Position numbers and translations under genes: made by a program
Notes under the pieces: model-generated
Seen by the model: only the letters and a program-made list of their open reading frames with translations
Told to the model about the DNA's origin: nothing
The model's database searches: none
In this document: positions 1 through 12,499 of the stretch, in pieces
Layout: each line of letters starts with the position of its first letter
Numbering within the stretch: position 1 is the first letter of the stretch
Assembly: GCA_030248215.1 (NCBI GenBank)
Contig: JASANG010000245.1
Location: forward strand, 310,001-374,000
DNA: 64,000 nt
Direction: 5' to 3'
Source of the DNA: Enoplolaimus lenunculus
Taxonomy: Eukaryota > Nematoda > Enoplea > Enoplida > Thoracostomopsidae

Positions 1-1643
1 ATACGTATATGAATACGCCGCGAAATCGCATGAGAGCTGGATAGCGTCTCTCACATTTCCCAACGAATCCCGGTAAGGAATTCTAAGTGAAGCAGTACCA
101 TATACTGTCTTTTATGAAAATTTTGCTACGGATGTGCGTTGGGGTTTGAATCCAAACATGTCGTTCCGGACCTGCACGTATAGTTACCTATTTTGTTAAC
201 CGTGTTTCGTCATTTCGTACAGTTATTTTGTAATGAATGTATGTGTTATGTTTTGCTGCGCTGTAATATTTTCAATGTGTTAGCAAATTTTCATTTTTTA
301 GCTCTTCTAAGCACGATTTTTTGTAATTATTTCAGTATGGGAGACAAACATTTTAGTCAGGATAATTTTGGTAGCCGACCCCTGTTATCAGCTAGGTGTA
401 TATTTGTTTACAAAACTTATAAGCATCATTGTCGAATTTTCTTAGTGCACTGGGTGAAGCGAAATTTCGAACAATGGATGGTGTTTCGCGAAGCGTTTTA
501 TGTTTTTACTACTTTGAAGTCAAAACAAGGATGTTTGTCCGACGAGAGTCTCAGTCACCGCTGAACCGGTTTTGATAAACTTTTTTTGTTTGAAAGCCAA
601 TTATTTCGAGGCGTTAACGTCGCATTGGGGTTTTAAAATTTTAAGCCGTTTATTAGGTACAGGCTAATTTCGTATAATTGGGAAAGTCGGATTGCCGTTC
701 ACTGGCCATTTCAGGTACGGCATTGCTTTATGATTTCGTCTCAAAACCAGTGTTTAACTATCTGAAAAGTTGTCAGACCGTCAAACGCTTTGAAATATCA
801 GTTATTAGATTTAATAGTCAATGTGTTTGCGAATTTGCAACTCAAAAACATTCTTGTCAAAACTTTTTATTCCTGTAAACTGTACAGTACTGTTTGTTTA
901 CATTTCGGTTCGCTCTTTAATTCTTTGCTTCATCCAGTAGAACGTGGCCTAATTTGCTTATAATATATACATATATATTGTCTCATGTTTATACATGTAA
1001 CATTTATTACAACACCTCGAACGCTGCTCAAAATACGTATGTGGGGCGTTTCAACTTTAATGACAAATATAAAACGTATGTAAGATTGACACGTTTCCTG
1101 TTTGCGAGTCATTTCTCGCAATGAATATTTCTTAAGAAAGTTACATAGAAAACACCAATCAAGGTTATTCCAGCTTTAATTACATTACATATCGGTTGAT
1201 ATGACATTTAAATTGGGTTTTTCGGTAATTCGCAAGCCTGCGTTCGCCCATAATTGGTCGGAGTTTGAAAATTTTTGAATGTTTGAGTTTAAAGTTAATT
1301 TGATATACGCATTCCTTAATTAATGTTTATGTTTTATATATTAAATAAATCTATATATTAAAGCTGGAACACCTCGCATACGTATTTTGGGCAACGTTCC
1401 AGAAGATTTGTATATCCATATGCAAATTTGCTTCTATTTTGTTATTTTTTTCAATTGTCAATCAAGTTTCAAGGCTTAGGTGTAGACTTGTTTGAACAAA
1501 TCTTTCTAAACAAATGTCAAGAAAGTTGCACATATATGCAACTATGGATTACTAGTAAAATTTATTAGAAACAAACAAACATATATACGTAATAATTATA
1601 TATACTTAGATGTGAGTAATGCATATTGTATATAATGTAACTA
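1..1643. other. Upstream region of the sirtuin gene, no gene seen
   Basis: AT-rich non-coding sequence left of the sirtuin start codon. Open frames here are short and have no recognisable protein character. A stretch around 609-690 resembles the tandem repeat unit at 59277-59831 (shared run around TTTTAAGCCG followed by a TTTATTAG-like and a CTAATTT-like block), so it is probably an old copy of that repeat. No core promoter could be assigned. Confidence 0.5.
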
Positions 1644-4600
1644 ATGGCTTGGACAGCACACAAATCTGAAGACGAACTTCGAGAGCACGAATGCTCTGAT
1701 GTAGAACTCGATGCAGCTGCTGAGCGCCTTGTAAGATGGATGCGTCGCTCGGAGCATACGGTTTTCTTTACCGGTTAGTAAGCTAAATTGTATACAGGAG
1801 TGTGACCAAGTTGGTGCTTTGGGGGGTGGGATTGTGTTTCTATCTCGACTGTTTCCAATTTATGAACAAAAAATTTATTTTATGTGCCATTTTAATTTAG
1901 CGATCAAATATTTTTAGCAAACCCAGACCCAGTGCTAGAGCAGCCACCATGCGTACCCCCATTTGGGAGGCACTCCATTGAGGGGTCCCCACCGTGAACA
2001 AGATTTTAAACAAATGTGAAAAATAGTTTGATCATGTTTAGGGGCGTTCACCCCTGAATTTTGGGGGCCCCACTATAGGCTACTCTGGCACTGCCCAGAC
2101 AGACAAATTAATATAGCGCAAGCGGAAGATTTACGATCATTATACTCCAGCCAGATCACACTAATTTTATATTGTGACTACTCAGCTGCAGGGTTCGGCC
2201 GGATATCCGGTTCCGGTTTAATATCCGGGAAAAAATGATATCCGGTATAAACCTGCCGGATACAGGATATTTACGGTTGCGGTGCTGGTTATTACAAAAT
2301 TGCTTTTCACAAATGAGCGTCTTTAACATCGTACTGCAATGCATTTCTGGGCAAGTCAAAAAGTTCAAGTTTTAATACGTTTCAGCTACTTTTAACTTAT
2401 TTACTCGAGCACAAGAGTTAAAAACTCATTTTTGCATAAAATGTCGGTAGTATTTGAGTTATGCAAAAGTATTTTTGTATATACTAAATTTAATTAATTT
2501 TTAATTAGGATTTGTCATTTTACCTCAGTGTCAAAGACTTAAGCTTCTTGGCAGGCGCAGCAAAATGTTTTGTATTTCCGCATCTAAAACGCAATTATAT
2601 ATATGTTATTCGGAACCACAACCGCAAATATCCGGTATCCGTAAGGTTTGTATCAGATACGTACCGGTACAAGATACGGGTGTTTGGTTTCTTACCGGAT
2701 ATTAAACCGGAAGCGGATATCCGGTCGATTTTTGACCGGAAGTGGGGGATTACTGGTAAGGTTGCAGTGTTTATTAGCGCAGTAACTAGCCACGCGTACA
2801 ACCACATACAGATCGAGGAGAGCAGGTTCATAAAATTCGAAGTGGAGTTTTTGGTGGGTTTTTATAATTTGATTGAATTTTTTTCAAAAACAATGATTGT
2901 TTCAAGTACGGTTCAAACTTTATATTGAAGAACGGCAGGGATTTGACGTTTGAGACAATGTCAAGAATGATTCTCACTAGCAAACAAAACAATGACAATG
3001 AATGTAGCAAAAATACACTATCATCATGTCCGTATTTCGTTCGTCCAACCTGATGATAAGCTGTGACTATTTCGAGCTTTTTCAGCTAACTGCAATCCCG
3101 TTCGTAGTGTTATTTTTCAGGCGCAGGCATCAGTACGTCGGCAGGCATTCCAGACTTTCGAGGTCCGAATGGCGTTTGGACGTTGCGGGCTCAAGGCAAA
3201 GAAACAGCGTCGCGAACATGCCCGACAAAGGCAATCCCGACACCAAGTCATCGAGCATTGGTTGCGCTTGAACAGAACGGCTTTGTCCAATATTTGGTGT
3301 CGCAAAATGTTGACGGCATTCATTTGAGAAGCGGGTTCCCGGCTAAAGTAAGCCAGCGCAGTTATAGATTTAATTTTATTGCGTTTAGATGCTATGTAAT
3401 GTCGGCGGAAACTAAGAAATTTTTAGTATATACGTACGTTAGCGTTCATTCCTGTACTGTTGACGCGTGTATTTATTGCCTATGTGCTTGTAAAACAACT
3501 AAGGTAATTAAATGTATAAAGTAATTTGGTAATTTGTTACGGTCATCCTTGGATGGCAGTTGAAAGCACTAATAATTCACTGTGAACTAAAATACACGTC
3601 CCAACTGAGCATATCTGACTAAACGCTGGTTAGTAGTCGTCTGATTAATTGTTGCCGCTTGTACTGCGTTGTGACGAATTGGGTTTCAGCGGCACTCTGC
3701 TATATTTAGTTTAGCGATAAGTTTTAGCGAACTACGCTCAAGTGTATAGTTTGTAAATATTTGCAATATAATGTTACATTATGTCGATTGTAAAAATCAG
3801 TCGGCGAACGTTTGGGTGCACATTACGAGTTGAATTTGTGCGGAAAGTTTCGAGTACCGACGACGCGTTTGTTGAATTTTTTAGAAATTAGCCGAATTGC
3901 ACGGAAACACAAACCTCGAATACTGCAAAGATTGCAAGCGTCAGTATCTTCGCGAATTTTCGTGTCGACGAAGAGGTTTGCGAACCACCGATCATGAAAC
4001 AGGTACGTATATTAGATTTTGGTTTAAGCATAACCGTTGTTCAAGTTTGACATTTTGCGAGCCCAATTTCAGGTGGATAGAGCGTTTTCGGAAGTTACTA
4101 GTCCACGGATTCAACCAATGGTGTGATGGTGGAAGGTTATTAGAAAGCCGTTGTGATAAAAACCACGGGAATATACATTACGTAATGTTTTGATTGTACA
4201 ATTTTTGTTTCGTTGGCGTACGTATAGCTGTAGTTGTTGCTTAATCACAGCAGAGTCAAAAATTTATGCATAAAATACAGCGGATTATAGAGTCTATATG
4301 AACAAATAAAAATGACTTTCGACAAGCACACAGTGTTTGGATTATACTACTTATACTCAGTAAACAAACTGCACTCGCAGAATATGTTCATAATACTGAT
4401 TACTAAGCTCAGATTTCAGGTAGAAAATGTATTTGTGGCGCGCCATTATACGATACAATAATCAATTTTGGTGAAAACTTACCTGAACAAGCGTTGTCAG
4501 ACGGATTTAAACACAGCGAACGTTCAGAGCTGTTTGTTGTTCTTGGTTCATCGCTAACTGTAACACCGGCAGCTGATATGCCGCATGACGCAGCGCGTGC

Positions 4601-5772
4601 CGGCGCCAAACTGGTCATTGCAAATTTGCAGAAAACACCGCTTGATCATATGGCTGCGTTGCGAATTTTTGCCAAATGTGATTCGTTAATGGAGTACGTT
4701 TTTTGAGATTGTGGTTATAAACCGGTGGGTGTTCATTAGTGATGTGTTTCAATTTTCAGAACATGAATTGTAGCGCTTGCTTGTTGAAATTGATGTGCAA
4801 TGATTTCGTTCCGGTAATAATATGGTTAGTGCTTTTTTTAACCTAAGCCTAAGCACTAATCCTGTGCCAAGCCAGTGTGGGAAGACTGTAGAAGAACATA
4901 TATTTTGAAGTGAATTTTGTATTTTAGGAGCGTGATGAATAAACTGAACATTGACATTCCTGACTGGTATGTGGCAAGAAAGTTCCGTGTGATTCAAAGC
5001 TTTGGTGAAACTTCGCGTGACAGATATTCACTTCAAATCAAGTCAACCAAAAGTGGACAAATTGTTCCAGTTATTGATAAAGTTACGGTATGTATTTTCA
5101 GGTGTTGCGTATTGGAATAATTATATTTATTGTTTTTTGAGAAAATTTGCTTATGATATCTTAAAACTTGTGATTAATTTGTTTGTATTCAATTTTACGT
5201 AGTGAATGTTGCGTTTTTTGTTTCAAAAAGTTGTTTCTTGATGTTACAAAATCAACATTAGAGAAACTAATTTTATTGTGGAAATGCTGCTGATTTTGTG
5301 TAAATTTTGAAATTTATGGAAAATTTGAGCCGCGCAGGGTACAGTCTTAGAAGGTTGCTTATCGAAACTTTTACCTTTCTTTACTGCTGTATTCAAATTC
5401 GTATATTATAATTGCAATTTGTTTGCGAATTTAAAATTTAGTAGCATATGAATAGTATTAATTTAGGTTTCGCCAAACACTCCACAAAGAAGAACCAGCA
5501 AATCGCATTCCAATATTTCAAGCAACGACCGCAACCAGCCGGTGGCGACTCAAACGTTGGAAGCACCACCGTTCGAGTTTGAGCTTAGCCGTGGAACCAA
5601 ACGAGGCGATATATTCAGTGTGGATATTCATTGGCGTAGCGTATATGGTGAACCGCGTGTTTCGATTGATGTTATCATTGACAATGAAGACTATCAACGA
5701 TGGGATTACGAACTTCATTATAACCCGATCACAGGCGATATGACTGGTGGATTGTTGGAAGATGAAGGATAA
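1644..5772 (+). CDS. SIRT7: SIRT7-type NAD-dependent protein deacylase, six coding exons
   Basis: Coding exons 1644-1773, 3121-3347, 3885-4002, 4420-4693, 4928-5087 and 5467-5772; all introns are GT-AG and all phases agree, giving about 404 aa (human SIRT7 is 400). The start ATG has an in-frame TAA six bases upstream. Seen in order: an amphipathic N-terminal helix, the NAD-binding GAGIST motif across intron 1, [12 protein letters not shown], the [11 protein letters not shown] segment, the catalytic His in LAELHGN, a zinc knuckle (CKDC, then CIC), the FGENLPE block, [19 protein letters not shown] and the [11 protein letters not shown] helix. GPNGVWTL and the C-terminal extension favour class IV SIRT7 over SIRT6. 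SIRT7 is known as a nuclear/nucleolar chromatin deacylase linked to Pol I transcription. The second zinc pair is CxC instead of CxxC. The last exon is repeated at 10129-10434. Confidence 0.93.
1905..2097. mobile_element. Short CCCC/GGGG-rich transposon remnant in sirtuin intron 1
   Basis: A patch of G/C runs (CCCCCATTTGGGAGG, GGGGTCCCC, TTTTGGGGGCCCCAC) stands out in AT-rich intron sequence. Similar runs occur at 21600-21790 and 32507-32580, so it is a dispersed repeat. Ends and class are not resolved. Confidence 0.4.
2189..2735. mobile_element. hAT-like MITE with ATATCCGG-rich inverted ends
   Basis: The left end starts CAGGGTTCGGCCGGATATCC and continues with many ATCCGG units. The right part is the reverse complement of the same block (TACCGGATATTAAACCGGAA, then GGATATCCGG), so the element has long inverted ends of about 150-190 bp. 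The right tip has decayed. A second copy is at 60266-60655. It lies wholly inside sirtuin intron 1. Confidence 0.6.
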
Positions 5773-6016
5773 CCTACAGAATATTTGGACCAATATCATT
5801 TGTTGGTGGCGTATAAGTAGTTATGTAAGTATATTTCTATACCTACGTCATAAGCCAAAGCCTAGGGCCGCGGCATAAGGATATATCTAAAACTAAGCCT
5901 AACTTAATCAAAGAACAGTCTAATGGTTTAAGTCTACTTGCAGTCGCGTTGGAGAACGATACGCACCTTTAAACGACATGGACCGGAATGAATTTTTTTG
6001 ATACTTTTTTTACAAA

Positions 6017-6022
6017 AATAAA
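6017..6022 (+). other. Candidate polyadenylation signal of the sirtuin gene
   Basis: AATAAA about 245 bases after the sirtuin stop codon, within AT-rich sequence; the duplicate copy is at 10679-10684. Plausible end of the 3' UTR, but position is the only support. Confidence 0.45.
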
Positions 6023-7432
6023 ATGTAGTCACCGCACAAAAAGTCATCGATGTAATTAGAATTTTAATATACAGGGAATCGTATGGTTGATGGAGAAATT
6101 TAAAATTACACTGCTAAAGCTTAGGTTGTTTTGAAGCTTCCTAAACTTCCTGCTTTGTTGCAGCTAATTTTCCATTGGCAAAGTAAGCTTACTGTAATTT
6201 TGAGTTAGGAACAAAGATCGCGAATTTTGCTGCTGAATGTTTTGTGCTGATTGTTTATGATTGTATCAATTGTATGGCTCCACGACATGCAAGCTCTGGT
6301 AATATTTTGGCTTTCACTTGTGGATCAAATCATATTAGTTTACATAGTTGTCTGAGTGGTTCGTTATTTATGAAAATTGGAACTCGATATACGTTTTGGA
6401 TTGGGGTTAAACACAGTATTTTTATGCACGATAACTATTTGATACGGATTGTGAGATGTCAATACAAGTCATGTTGCTAATTTACGGTGTGTAATATTGA
6501 CTATAAATCGTGTCAAAAATACAAAGCACTTCTCGTGTTTTAAAATTACTAGTCAGTCGATTTTGCGCAATTTGAAAAGGTTAGCGAATGCACGCCATTC
6601 TGCCTGGAAAGTTTTTGTTCACAGAACAGTTACGTTTTTGTTGTAAGAAACTGTTTTAAACAAAGTAATGCTGGAAACTTACTTAAATTACGTATGTGGG
6701 GCATTTCAGTTTTAATTATATAGATATTGGTGCCAAAATAGTGTTTTGATAGGTGGTAAAAAGTCTGTACATAACTACGTTTGTATACGCAAGCCAGTGG
6801 TGAAAGTTGACGTATGAAACGCGAAACCCATAAAACAATGTTTTACACCCCTTATTGCTTGTGTATGTTGGTATGTTACTTGTTGCATTTCATCTCTGGG
6901 TCAACATAATTGTCCATAATGCTATGCTTTATGTATTTTTTGACTCAATTTACTTATGCGACAGGGTACAACCGATGTTGCGGCTCTCTCTGGCAGAAAA
7001 TCTAGCTCCGGCTTCGGTCGCATTTTTCCCGGAAGTGCCGGTAATTTCGGTAGTAAAATTTTTATAGACTTACAAAAATCCTATCATTCGGTGTGTTTGG
7101 CAATTAGTTTTGGGATAATCTTAAGAACAAATTGTTGGTATTTCTTAAAAATAAATCGTAAACTGAAATTTTTGATAACGCTTTATAGTTATTTGTTAAA
7201 ATTAACTAATTAAACATTGTTTAAACTGCCTAATTTCACGTAACCTCCGGGTCTGGCAAGTTTTTGACCTCTGGCTCCGGTTTGTTTTCATTGCGGCATT
7301 TTCTCTTTGTGTACTGTTTTGCAATTTAATAAGTAAATTTCTCTCTTCGTACATCCGGTTGCATCCTGTTATGCGATAACGTTCATTCTTACCTAATTTA
7401 TCGATATAATATTTTATTTGTAAAATGTTTAC

Positions 7433-7847
7433 AGCCAATGTATAGAACAGGGCCGGAATAATAGTATAAGCATATTCCTAAGGTTAAGTTATAGCCTAGG
7501 CAAAAAAGTTAGTCTAAAGCTTAATCCTTTCACTCATAGAGTATACTATGAGCAACTAAATACAATAATGTACGAGCAATGCACACAATGTGAGCAGTGT
7601 TTAACATTTATAACATATATGCGCAGTGCAAAATCTCCACAAACCGTGAGAGCCTACTCGGGCTGGAGCGTCAAGCTGCTATAGCTCAGTGGTCATCGTA
7701 AACGCCTCCCACCCGTGGGACTGGGGATCGGATCTTACCTTGAAATTACATCTTATATGAACTTGAAAATGTTCATGTGAGAAAGGGTTAAACTGACTCT
7801 ATTACAGCCCGCCGGAAAACGATCTGGCCCTGTTCTATACATGGGCC
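7433..7847. mobile_element. GGCC-tipped MITE (family I) carrying a nested piggyBac MITE
   Basis: Left end reads AGCCAATGTATAGAACAGGG and the right end is its inverted copy ending ATGGGCC. The internal GTATAAGCATATTCCTAAG and TTAGTCTAAAGCTTAA segments are those of the other family members. The element is split by a TTAA-flanked MITE at 7521-7791, which therefore inserted later. Confidence 0.75.
7521..7791 (+). mobile_element. piggyBac MITE with tRNA-like module
   Basis: Flanked by TTAA (7521-7524 and 7788-7791), with tips CCTTTCACTCAT and ATGTGAGAAAGGG. At 7675-7739 on the + strand it carries a tRNA-like segment with A box TAGCTCAGTGG and a weaker B box GGATCGGATC. It belongs to the same family as 14768-15037, 29054-29324 and 39459-39754. 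Confidence 0.75.
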
Positions 7848-8018
7848 AATGTTATTTATTTCGTGCTACAATAACTTCAGCTAGATTAAGTAGTGACTAC
7901 ATTAAACGGTTTGATTTAAATTACCGTCTTGTGATGGTCGTTTGCGAACTAACTAGTTTTATTAATCCAAGAAATCTTATTTTTAAAACAAATGAATTTA
8001 CACTTACAGAATATAGCA

Positions 8019-8325
8019 GGTGTAAACGGATAGTAAAAATAACGGAAACGGATACTGTTGAAATATAAAAGTTTCAAAAATCTTTTATTTTTCTGCTAAC
8101 ACAATTGAAGCCTGCATATTATATACACAGGTTTTTCAAAAATTCGAAAGCAAAAGTTGAATTTTGTAGTTTTTATTTCATTTCAAACAATTGCAGAATA
8201 TCTGCAATTTTTAACCTAAAAATAACAGAATTTCCGTTATTTCTATAACGAAAATGAAAACGGACGCCGATTTTTATGGAAGCGCAAACAGACATCGATT
8301 GGAATAATTGTGTTTAATTTAATAA
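8019..8325. repeat. Dispersed repeat rich in AACGG/CCGTT units
   Basis: Begins near AGGTGTAAACGGATAG and contains AAAAATAACGGAAACGG and an inverted-looking TTTCCGTTATTTCTAT segment. Related sequence is at 12671-12977 (duplicate copy), 16988-17560 and 34735-34790. Probably a MITE with GTGTAAAC-type tips, but the ends are not firmly set. Confidence 0.4.
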
Positions 8326-8687
8326 ACGCTGAAATATTTATGTAATTTCTGTTTTATGCGGAAAGTTTACTGAGTAAACGTTTGCCTCGTGTTCGAAGAC
8401 TTCCACTGTATCCATCAAAAAGTATTCGACCAATGTTACTCTGATTGGCGTCCCGTTTACTCACGGTACGGCAATACACCTGGAGTGCAACGGTGAGCAC
8501 TTGTACGCCTACATTTTGGTTGGGACAGCGGGACAATTTTGAGCGTTTGTTTTTGGAAGGTCGGTTGGGATAGCTTCGGGTCTACTATGATCCCGTTTGG
8601 TCGGTCGAGAGAGCCGGGAAAGTTTCGAGTCTGTTTTCGCTATCACTTGGGCTTAGGGGTACAGACTTATGTTTTTCTTAGGTTTAA

Positions 8688-9861
8688 CCCTTTCATGCAC
8701 ATATTATATAAAAGTTGTTTCAAAATGATAAAAATGATTTCTAGGTAACAAAATATGCTTGTTAAGATAATAAAACTCTCAAACCCGTAATTCATTAAAA
8801 TTTTTCATAAATTTGCTGGTGTCCTCAACTGAGGACATTGTGCAAACACTGTAGCAAATTAATGCCTCACAGTGGAGTGAATGTATGCAAAATTTAGCTA
8901 TTAAAACTGTTCTATTTGCTCAGTAAATTGGAAATGGCATGTTTATTCCAGAAAGAAAACATTTCAATGCATGACACGTAACGCGGCCAACAGATTATTA
9001 GTCGCAGTGTATGAGTTCCGTGTCATAATAAAACGTGGTACACAAAATTTGTATAACTATTCTGACGATCATCTGCACTATTGTTAAGCTTTATGAAAAG
9101 CAATCATACAATCCGTACACACATGAATATTATGATTGGCAGCTTCACTGCATTGCTCGCAAATGCGCCTTGTTTTTCTCCGACACCCGTTGGCACGACA
9201 CCTACCCGCGTATTTACCACTAGTTGCTACAGAACCATGAGTCCCAGTTTGTCGAACGATCATCGGAACAGCAATTGTTGATGGGTGCTTCTTCGGAGGC
9301 GGCGCAGCATTGTTTACATCGCCGGTGCGGGGTCGACCAGCGCTGCGACGTCGAGCTGAACCTTTTATAATAAGAGCGTATGCAATTGACGACCGAAACT
9401 CTAACAGGTCATACTTTAGCGCCTGTTCTTTTTTGAACGTTAAGCGATAAGCTAGCCATGCGTTAGCACACGCTAAATTGAAAAAATGCCAAAATACCCG
9501 GTGATACCTCCACAGGTTTGCATAAACGCATTACAAGATCACCAGTGCAGCCCAAATCCGCCGATTTTTCCTTAACCGTCCCTGCATAAACTTCAAAATC
9601 ATAAACATAGCCAGATACCCCGGCTCGCACCCAGACCTTAAACCCCCATTTTTGAGGCTTCGATGGAAGATACTGCTTTAAATGGTGGCGGCCTTTAAAC
9701 GGAACCAACATTTCATCAATGGATTGATGTGATTCAGGGCCAACCAACTCACTGAACACTTCCTTTAGTCGATTTAAAACACCACTAATCCGCCATAATG
9801 AGTCTTTACCCGAAGATTGATGCCCGAAATGTAAAAATGATCCGATAGTTTCAAATTCTCT
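8688..9861 (-). mobile_element. piggyBac transposon remnant, 3' part only
   Basis: Begins immediately after TTAA 8684-8687 with CCCTTTCATGCACATAT, a piggyBac-type tip, and encodes the C-terminal part of a transposase on the - strand. It is cut off at 9861 by the junction with the second copy of the tandem block, so the other end is absent. The homologous TTAA at 13336-13339 has no insertion. Confidence 0.85.
9084..9861 (-). pseudogene. piggyBac transposase fragment (DDE_Tnp_1_7 plus Cys-rich tail)
   Basis: On the - strand, reading from 9861: FETIGSFLHFGHQ, then DEMLVPFKGRHHLKQY, PSKPQKWGFKVW and GYVYDFEVYAG are classic piggyBac transposase blocks. Downstream come FNLACANAWLAYR, LLEFRSSIAYALI, GRPRTGD and a C-terminal zinc-binding Cys motif (RICEQC..., VCTDC) before the stop at 9084. 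The family is normally about 550-600 aa. Here the N-terminus is missing, and the text jumps from GDLVMRLCKPV to YHRVFWHFFNLA with a change of frame, so most of the middle of the catalytic domain is deleted. The copy cannot encode an active enzyme. Confidence 0.88.
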
Positions 9862-10128
9862 TAGTGAATGTTGCGTTTTTTGTTTCAAAAAGTTGTTTCT
9901 TGATGTTACAAAATCAACATTAGAGAAACTAATTTTATTGTGGAAATGCTGCTGATTTTGTGTAAATTTTGAAATTTATGGAAAATTTGAGCCGCGCAGG
10001 GTACAGTCTTAGAAGGTTGCTTATCGAAACTTTTACCTTTCTTTACTGCTGTATTCAAATTCGTATATTATAATTGCAATTTGTTTGCGAATTTAAAATT
10101 TAGTAGCATATGAATAGTATTAATTTAG

Positions 10129-10434
10129 GTTTCGCCAAACACTCCACAAAGAAGAACCAGCAAATCGCATTCCAATATTTCAAGCAACGACCGCAACCAG
10201 CCGGTGGCGACTCAAACGTTGGAAGCACCACCGTTCGAGTTTGAGCTTAGCCGTGGAACCAAACGAGGCGATATATTCAGTGTGGATATTCATTGGCGTA
10301 GCGTATATGGTGAACCGCGTGTTTCGATTGATGTTATCATTGACAATGAAGACTATCAACGATGGGATTACGAACTTCATTATAACCCGATCACAGGCGA
10401 TATGACTGGTGGATTGTTGGAAGATGAAGGATAA
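10129..10434 (+). pseudogene. Duplicate of the last sirtuin exon
   Basis: Same sequence as 5467-5772, including the acceptor AG and the stop codon, lying in the right copy of the tandem block. It encodes only the SIRT7 C-terminal extension (VSPNTPQRR... to LLEDEG). No other sirtuin exons are repeated, so this is either an unused alternative last exon or an allele of the same exon misplaced during assembly. No disabling change was seen in the exon itself. Confidence 0.85.
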
Positions 10435-12083
10435 CCTACAGAATATTTGGACCAATATCATTTGTTGGTGGCGTATAAGTAGTTATGTAAGTATATTTCT
10501 ATACCTACGTCATAAGCCAAAGCCTAGGGCCGCGGCATAAGGATATATCTAAAACTAAGCCTAACTTAATCAAAGAACAGTCTAATGGTTTAAGTCTACT
10601 TGCAGTCGCGTTGGAGAACGATACGCACCTTTAAACGACATGGACCGGAATGAATTTTTTTGATACTTTTTTTACAAAAATAAAATGTAGTCACCGCACA
10701 AAAAGTCATCGATGTAATTAGAATTTTAATATACAGGGAATCGTATGGTTGATGGAGAAATTTAAAATTACACTGCTAAAGCTTAGGTTGTTTTGAAGCT
10801 TCCTAAACTTCCTGCTTTGTTGCAGCTAATTTTCCATTGGCAAAGTAAGCTTACTGTAATTTTGAGTTAGGAACAAAGATCGCGAATTTTGCTGCTGAAT
10901 GTTTTGTGCTGATTGTTTATGATTGTATCAATTGTATGGCTCCACGACATGCAAGCTCTGGTAATATTTTGGCTTTCACTTGTGGATCAAATCATATTAG
11001 TTTACATAGTTGTCTGAGTGGTTCGTTATTTATGAAAATTGGAACTCGATATACGTTTTGGATTGGGGTTAAACACAGTATTTTTATGCACGATAACTAT
11101 TTGATACGGATTGTGAGATGTCAATACAAGTCATGTTGCTAATTTACGGTGTGTAATATTGACTATAAATCGTGTCAAAAATACAAAGCACTTCTCGTGT
11201 TTTAAAATTACTAGTCAGTCGATTTTGCGCAATTTGAAAAGGTTAGCGAATGCTGCCTGCAAAGTTTCTGTTCACAGAACAGTTACGTTTTTGTTGTAAG
11301 AAACTGTTTTAAACAAAGTAATGCTGGAAAGTTACTTAAATTACGTATGTGGGGCATTTCAGTTTTAATTATAGATATTGGTGCCAAAATAGTGTTTTGA
11401 TAGGTGGTAAAAAGTCTGTACATAACTACGTTTGTATACGCAAGCCAGTGGTGAAAGTTGACGTATGAAACGCGAAACCCATAAAACAATGTTTTACACC
11501 CCTTATTGCTTGTGTATGTTGGTATGTTACTTGTTGCATTTCATCTCTGGGTCAACATAATTGTCCATAATGCTATGCATTATGTATTTTTTGACTCAAT
11601 TTACTTATGCGACAGGGTACAACTGATGTTGCGGCTCTCTCTGGCAGAAAATCTAGCTCCGGCTTCGGTCGCATTTTTCCCGGAAGTGCCGGTAATTTCG
11701 GTAGTAAAATTTTTATAGACTTACAAAAATTGTATCATTCGGTGTGTTTGGCAATTAGTTTTGGGATAATCTTAAGAACAAATTGTTGGTATTTCGTAAA
11801 AATAAATCTTAAACTGAAATTTTTGATAACGCTTTATAGTTATTTGTTAAAATTAACTAATTAAACATTGTTTAAACTGCCTAATTTCACGTAACCTCCG
11901 GGTCTGGCAAGTTTTTGACCTCTGGCTCCGGTTTGTTTTCATTGCGGCATTTTCTCTTTGTGTACTGTTTTGCAATTTAATAAGTAAATTTCTCTTTTCG
12001 TACATCCGGTTGCATCCTGTTATGCGGTAACGTTCATTTTTGACTAATTTATCGATATAATATTTTATTTGTAAAATGTTTAC

Positions 12084-12499
12084 AGCCAATGTATAGAACA
12101 GGGCCGGAATAATAGTATAAGCATATTCCTAAGGTTAAGTTATAGCCTAGGCAAAAAAGTTAGTCTAAAGCTTAATCCTTTCACTCATAGAGTATACTAT
12201 GAGCAACTAAATACAATAATGTACGAGCAATGCACACAATGTGAGCAGTGTTTAACATTTATAACATATAGGCGCAGTGCAAAAATCTCCACAAGCCGTG
12301 AGAGCCTACTCGGGCTGGAGCGTCAAGCTCCTATAGCTCAGTGGTCATCGTAAACGCCTCCCACCCGTGAGACTGGGGATCGAATCTTGCCTTGAAATTA
12401 CATCTTATATGAACTTGAAAATGTTCATGTGAGAAAGGGTTAAACTGACTCTATTACAGCCCGCCGGCAAAGGATCTGGCCCTGTTCTATACATGGGCC
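12084..12499. mobile_element. GGCC-tipped MITE (family I), duplicate copy
   Basis: Right-block counterpart of 7433-7847 with a few substitutions; it also contains the nested piggyBac MITE. Confidence 0.75.
12172..12443 (+). mobile_element. piggyBac MITE with tRNA-like module, duplicate copy
   Basis: Counterpart of 7521-7791 between TTAA 12172-12175 and 12440-12443. The B box here reads GGATCGAATC, closer to the consensus than in the left copy. Confidence 0.75.

Larger units (their letters stand above)
5200..8687. repeat. Tandem block, left copy (contains last sirtuin exon)
   Basis: Starts at TAGTGAATGTTGCG and matches 9862-13339 throughout. By eye there are no differences over roughly the first 1.39 kb (to about 6590), then scattered substitutions and small indels. 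It contains the last sirtuin exon, a GGCC-family element and a nested piggyBac MITE. It ends at TTAA 8684-8687, where a piggyBac remnant begins. Confidence 0.95.

Noticed and set aside
6244-6480. 78-codon open frame downstream of the sirtuin, identical at 10906-11142
   Set aside because: Identity is due to the block duplication. Composition is not protein-like and no splice sites connect it to the sirtuin gene.
7841-8068. 75-codon open frame, repeated at 12493-12720
   Set aside because: It starts in the tip of a GGCC element and has no family features; its repetition only reflects the tandem block.
9463-9888. 141-codon open frame taken as a complete small gene
   Set aside because: Its first residues come from the duplicated block across the junction at 9861/9862. 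The rest is piggyBac transposase, so it is a chimeric reading frame.
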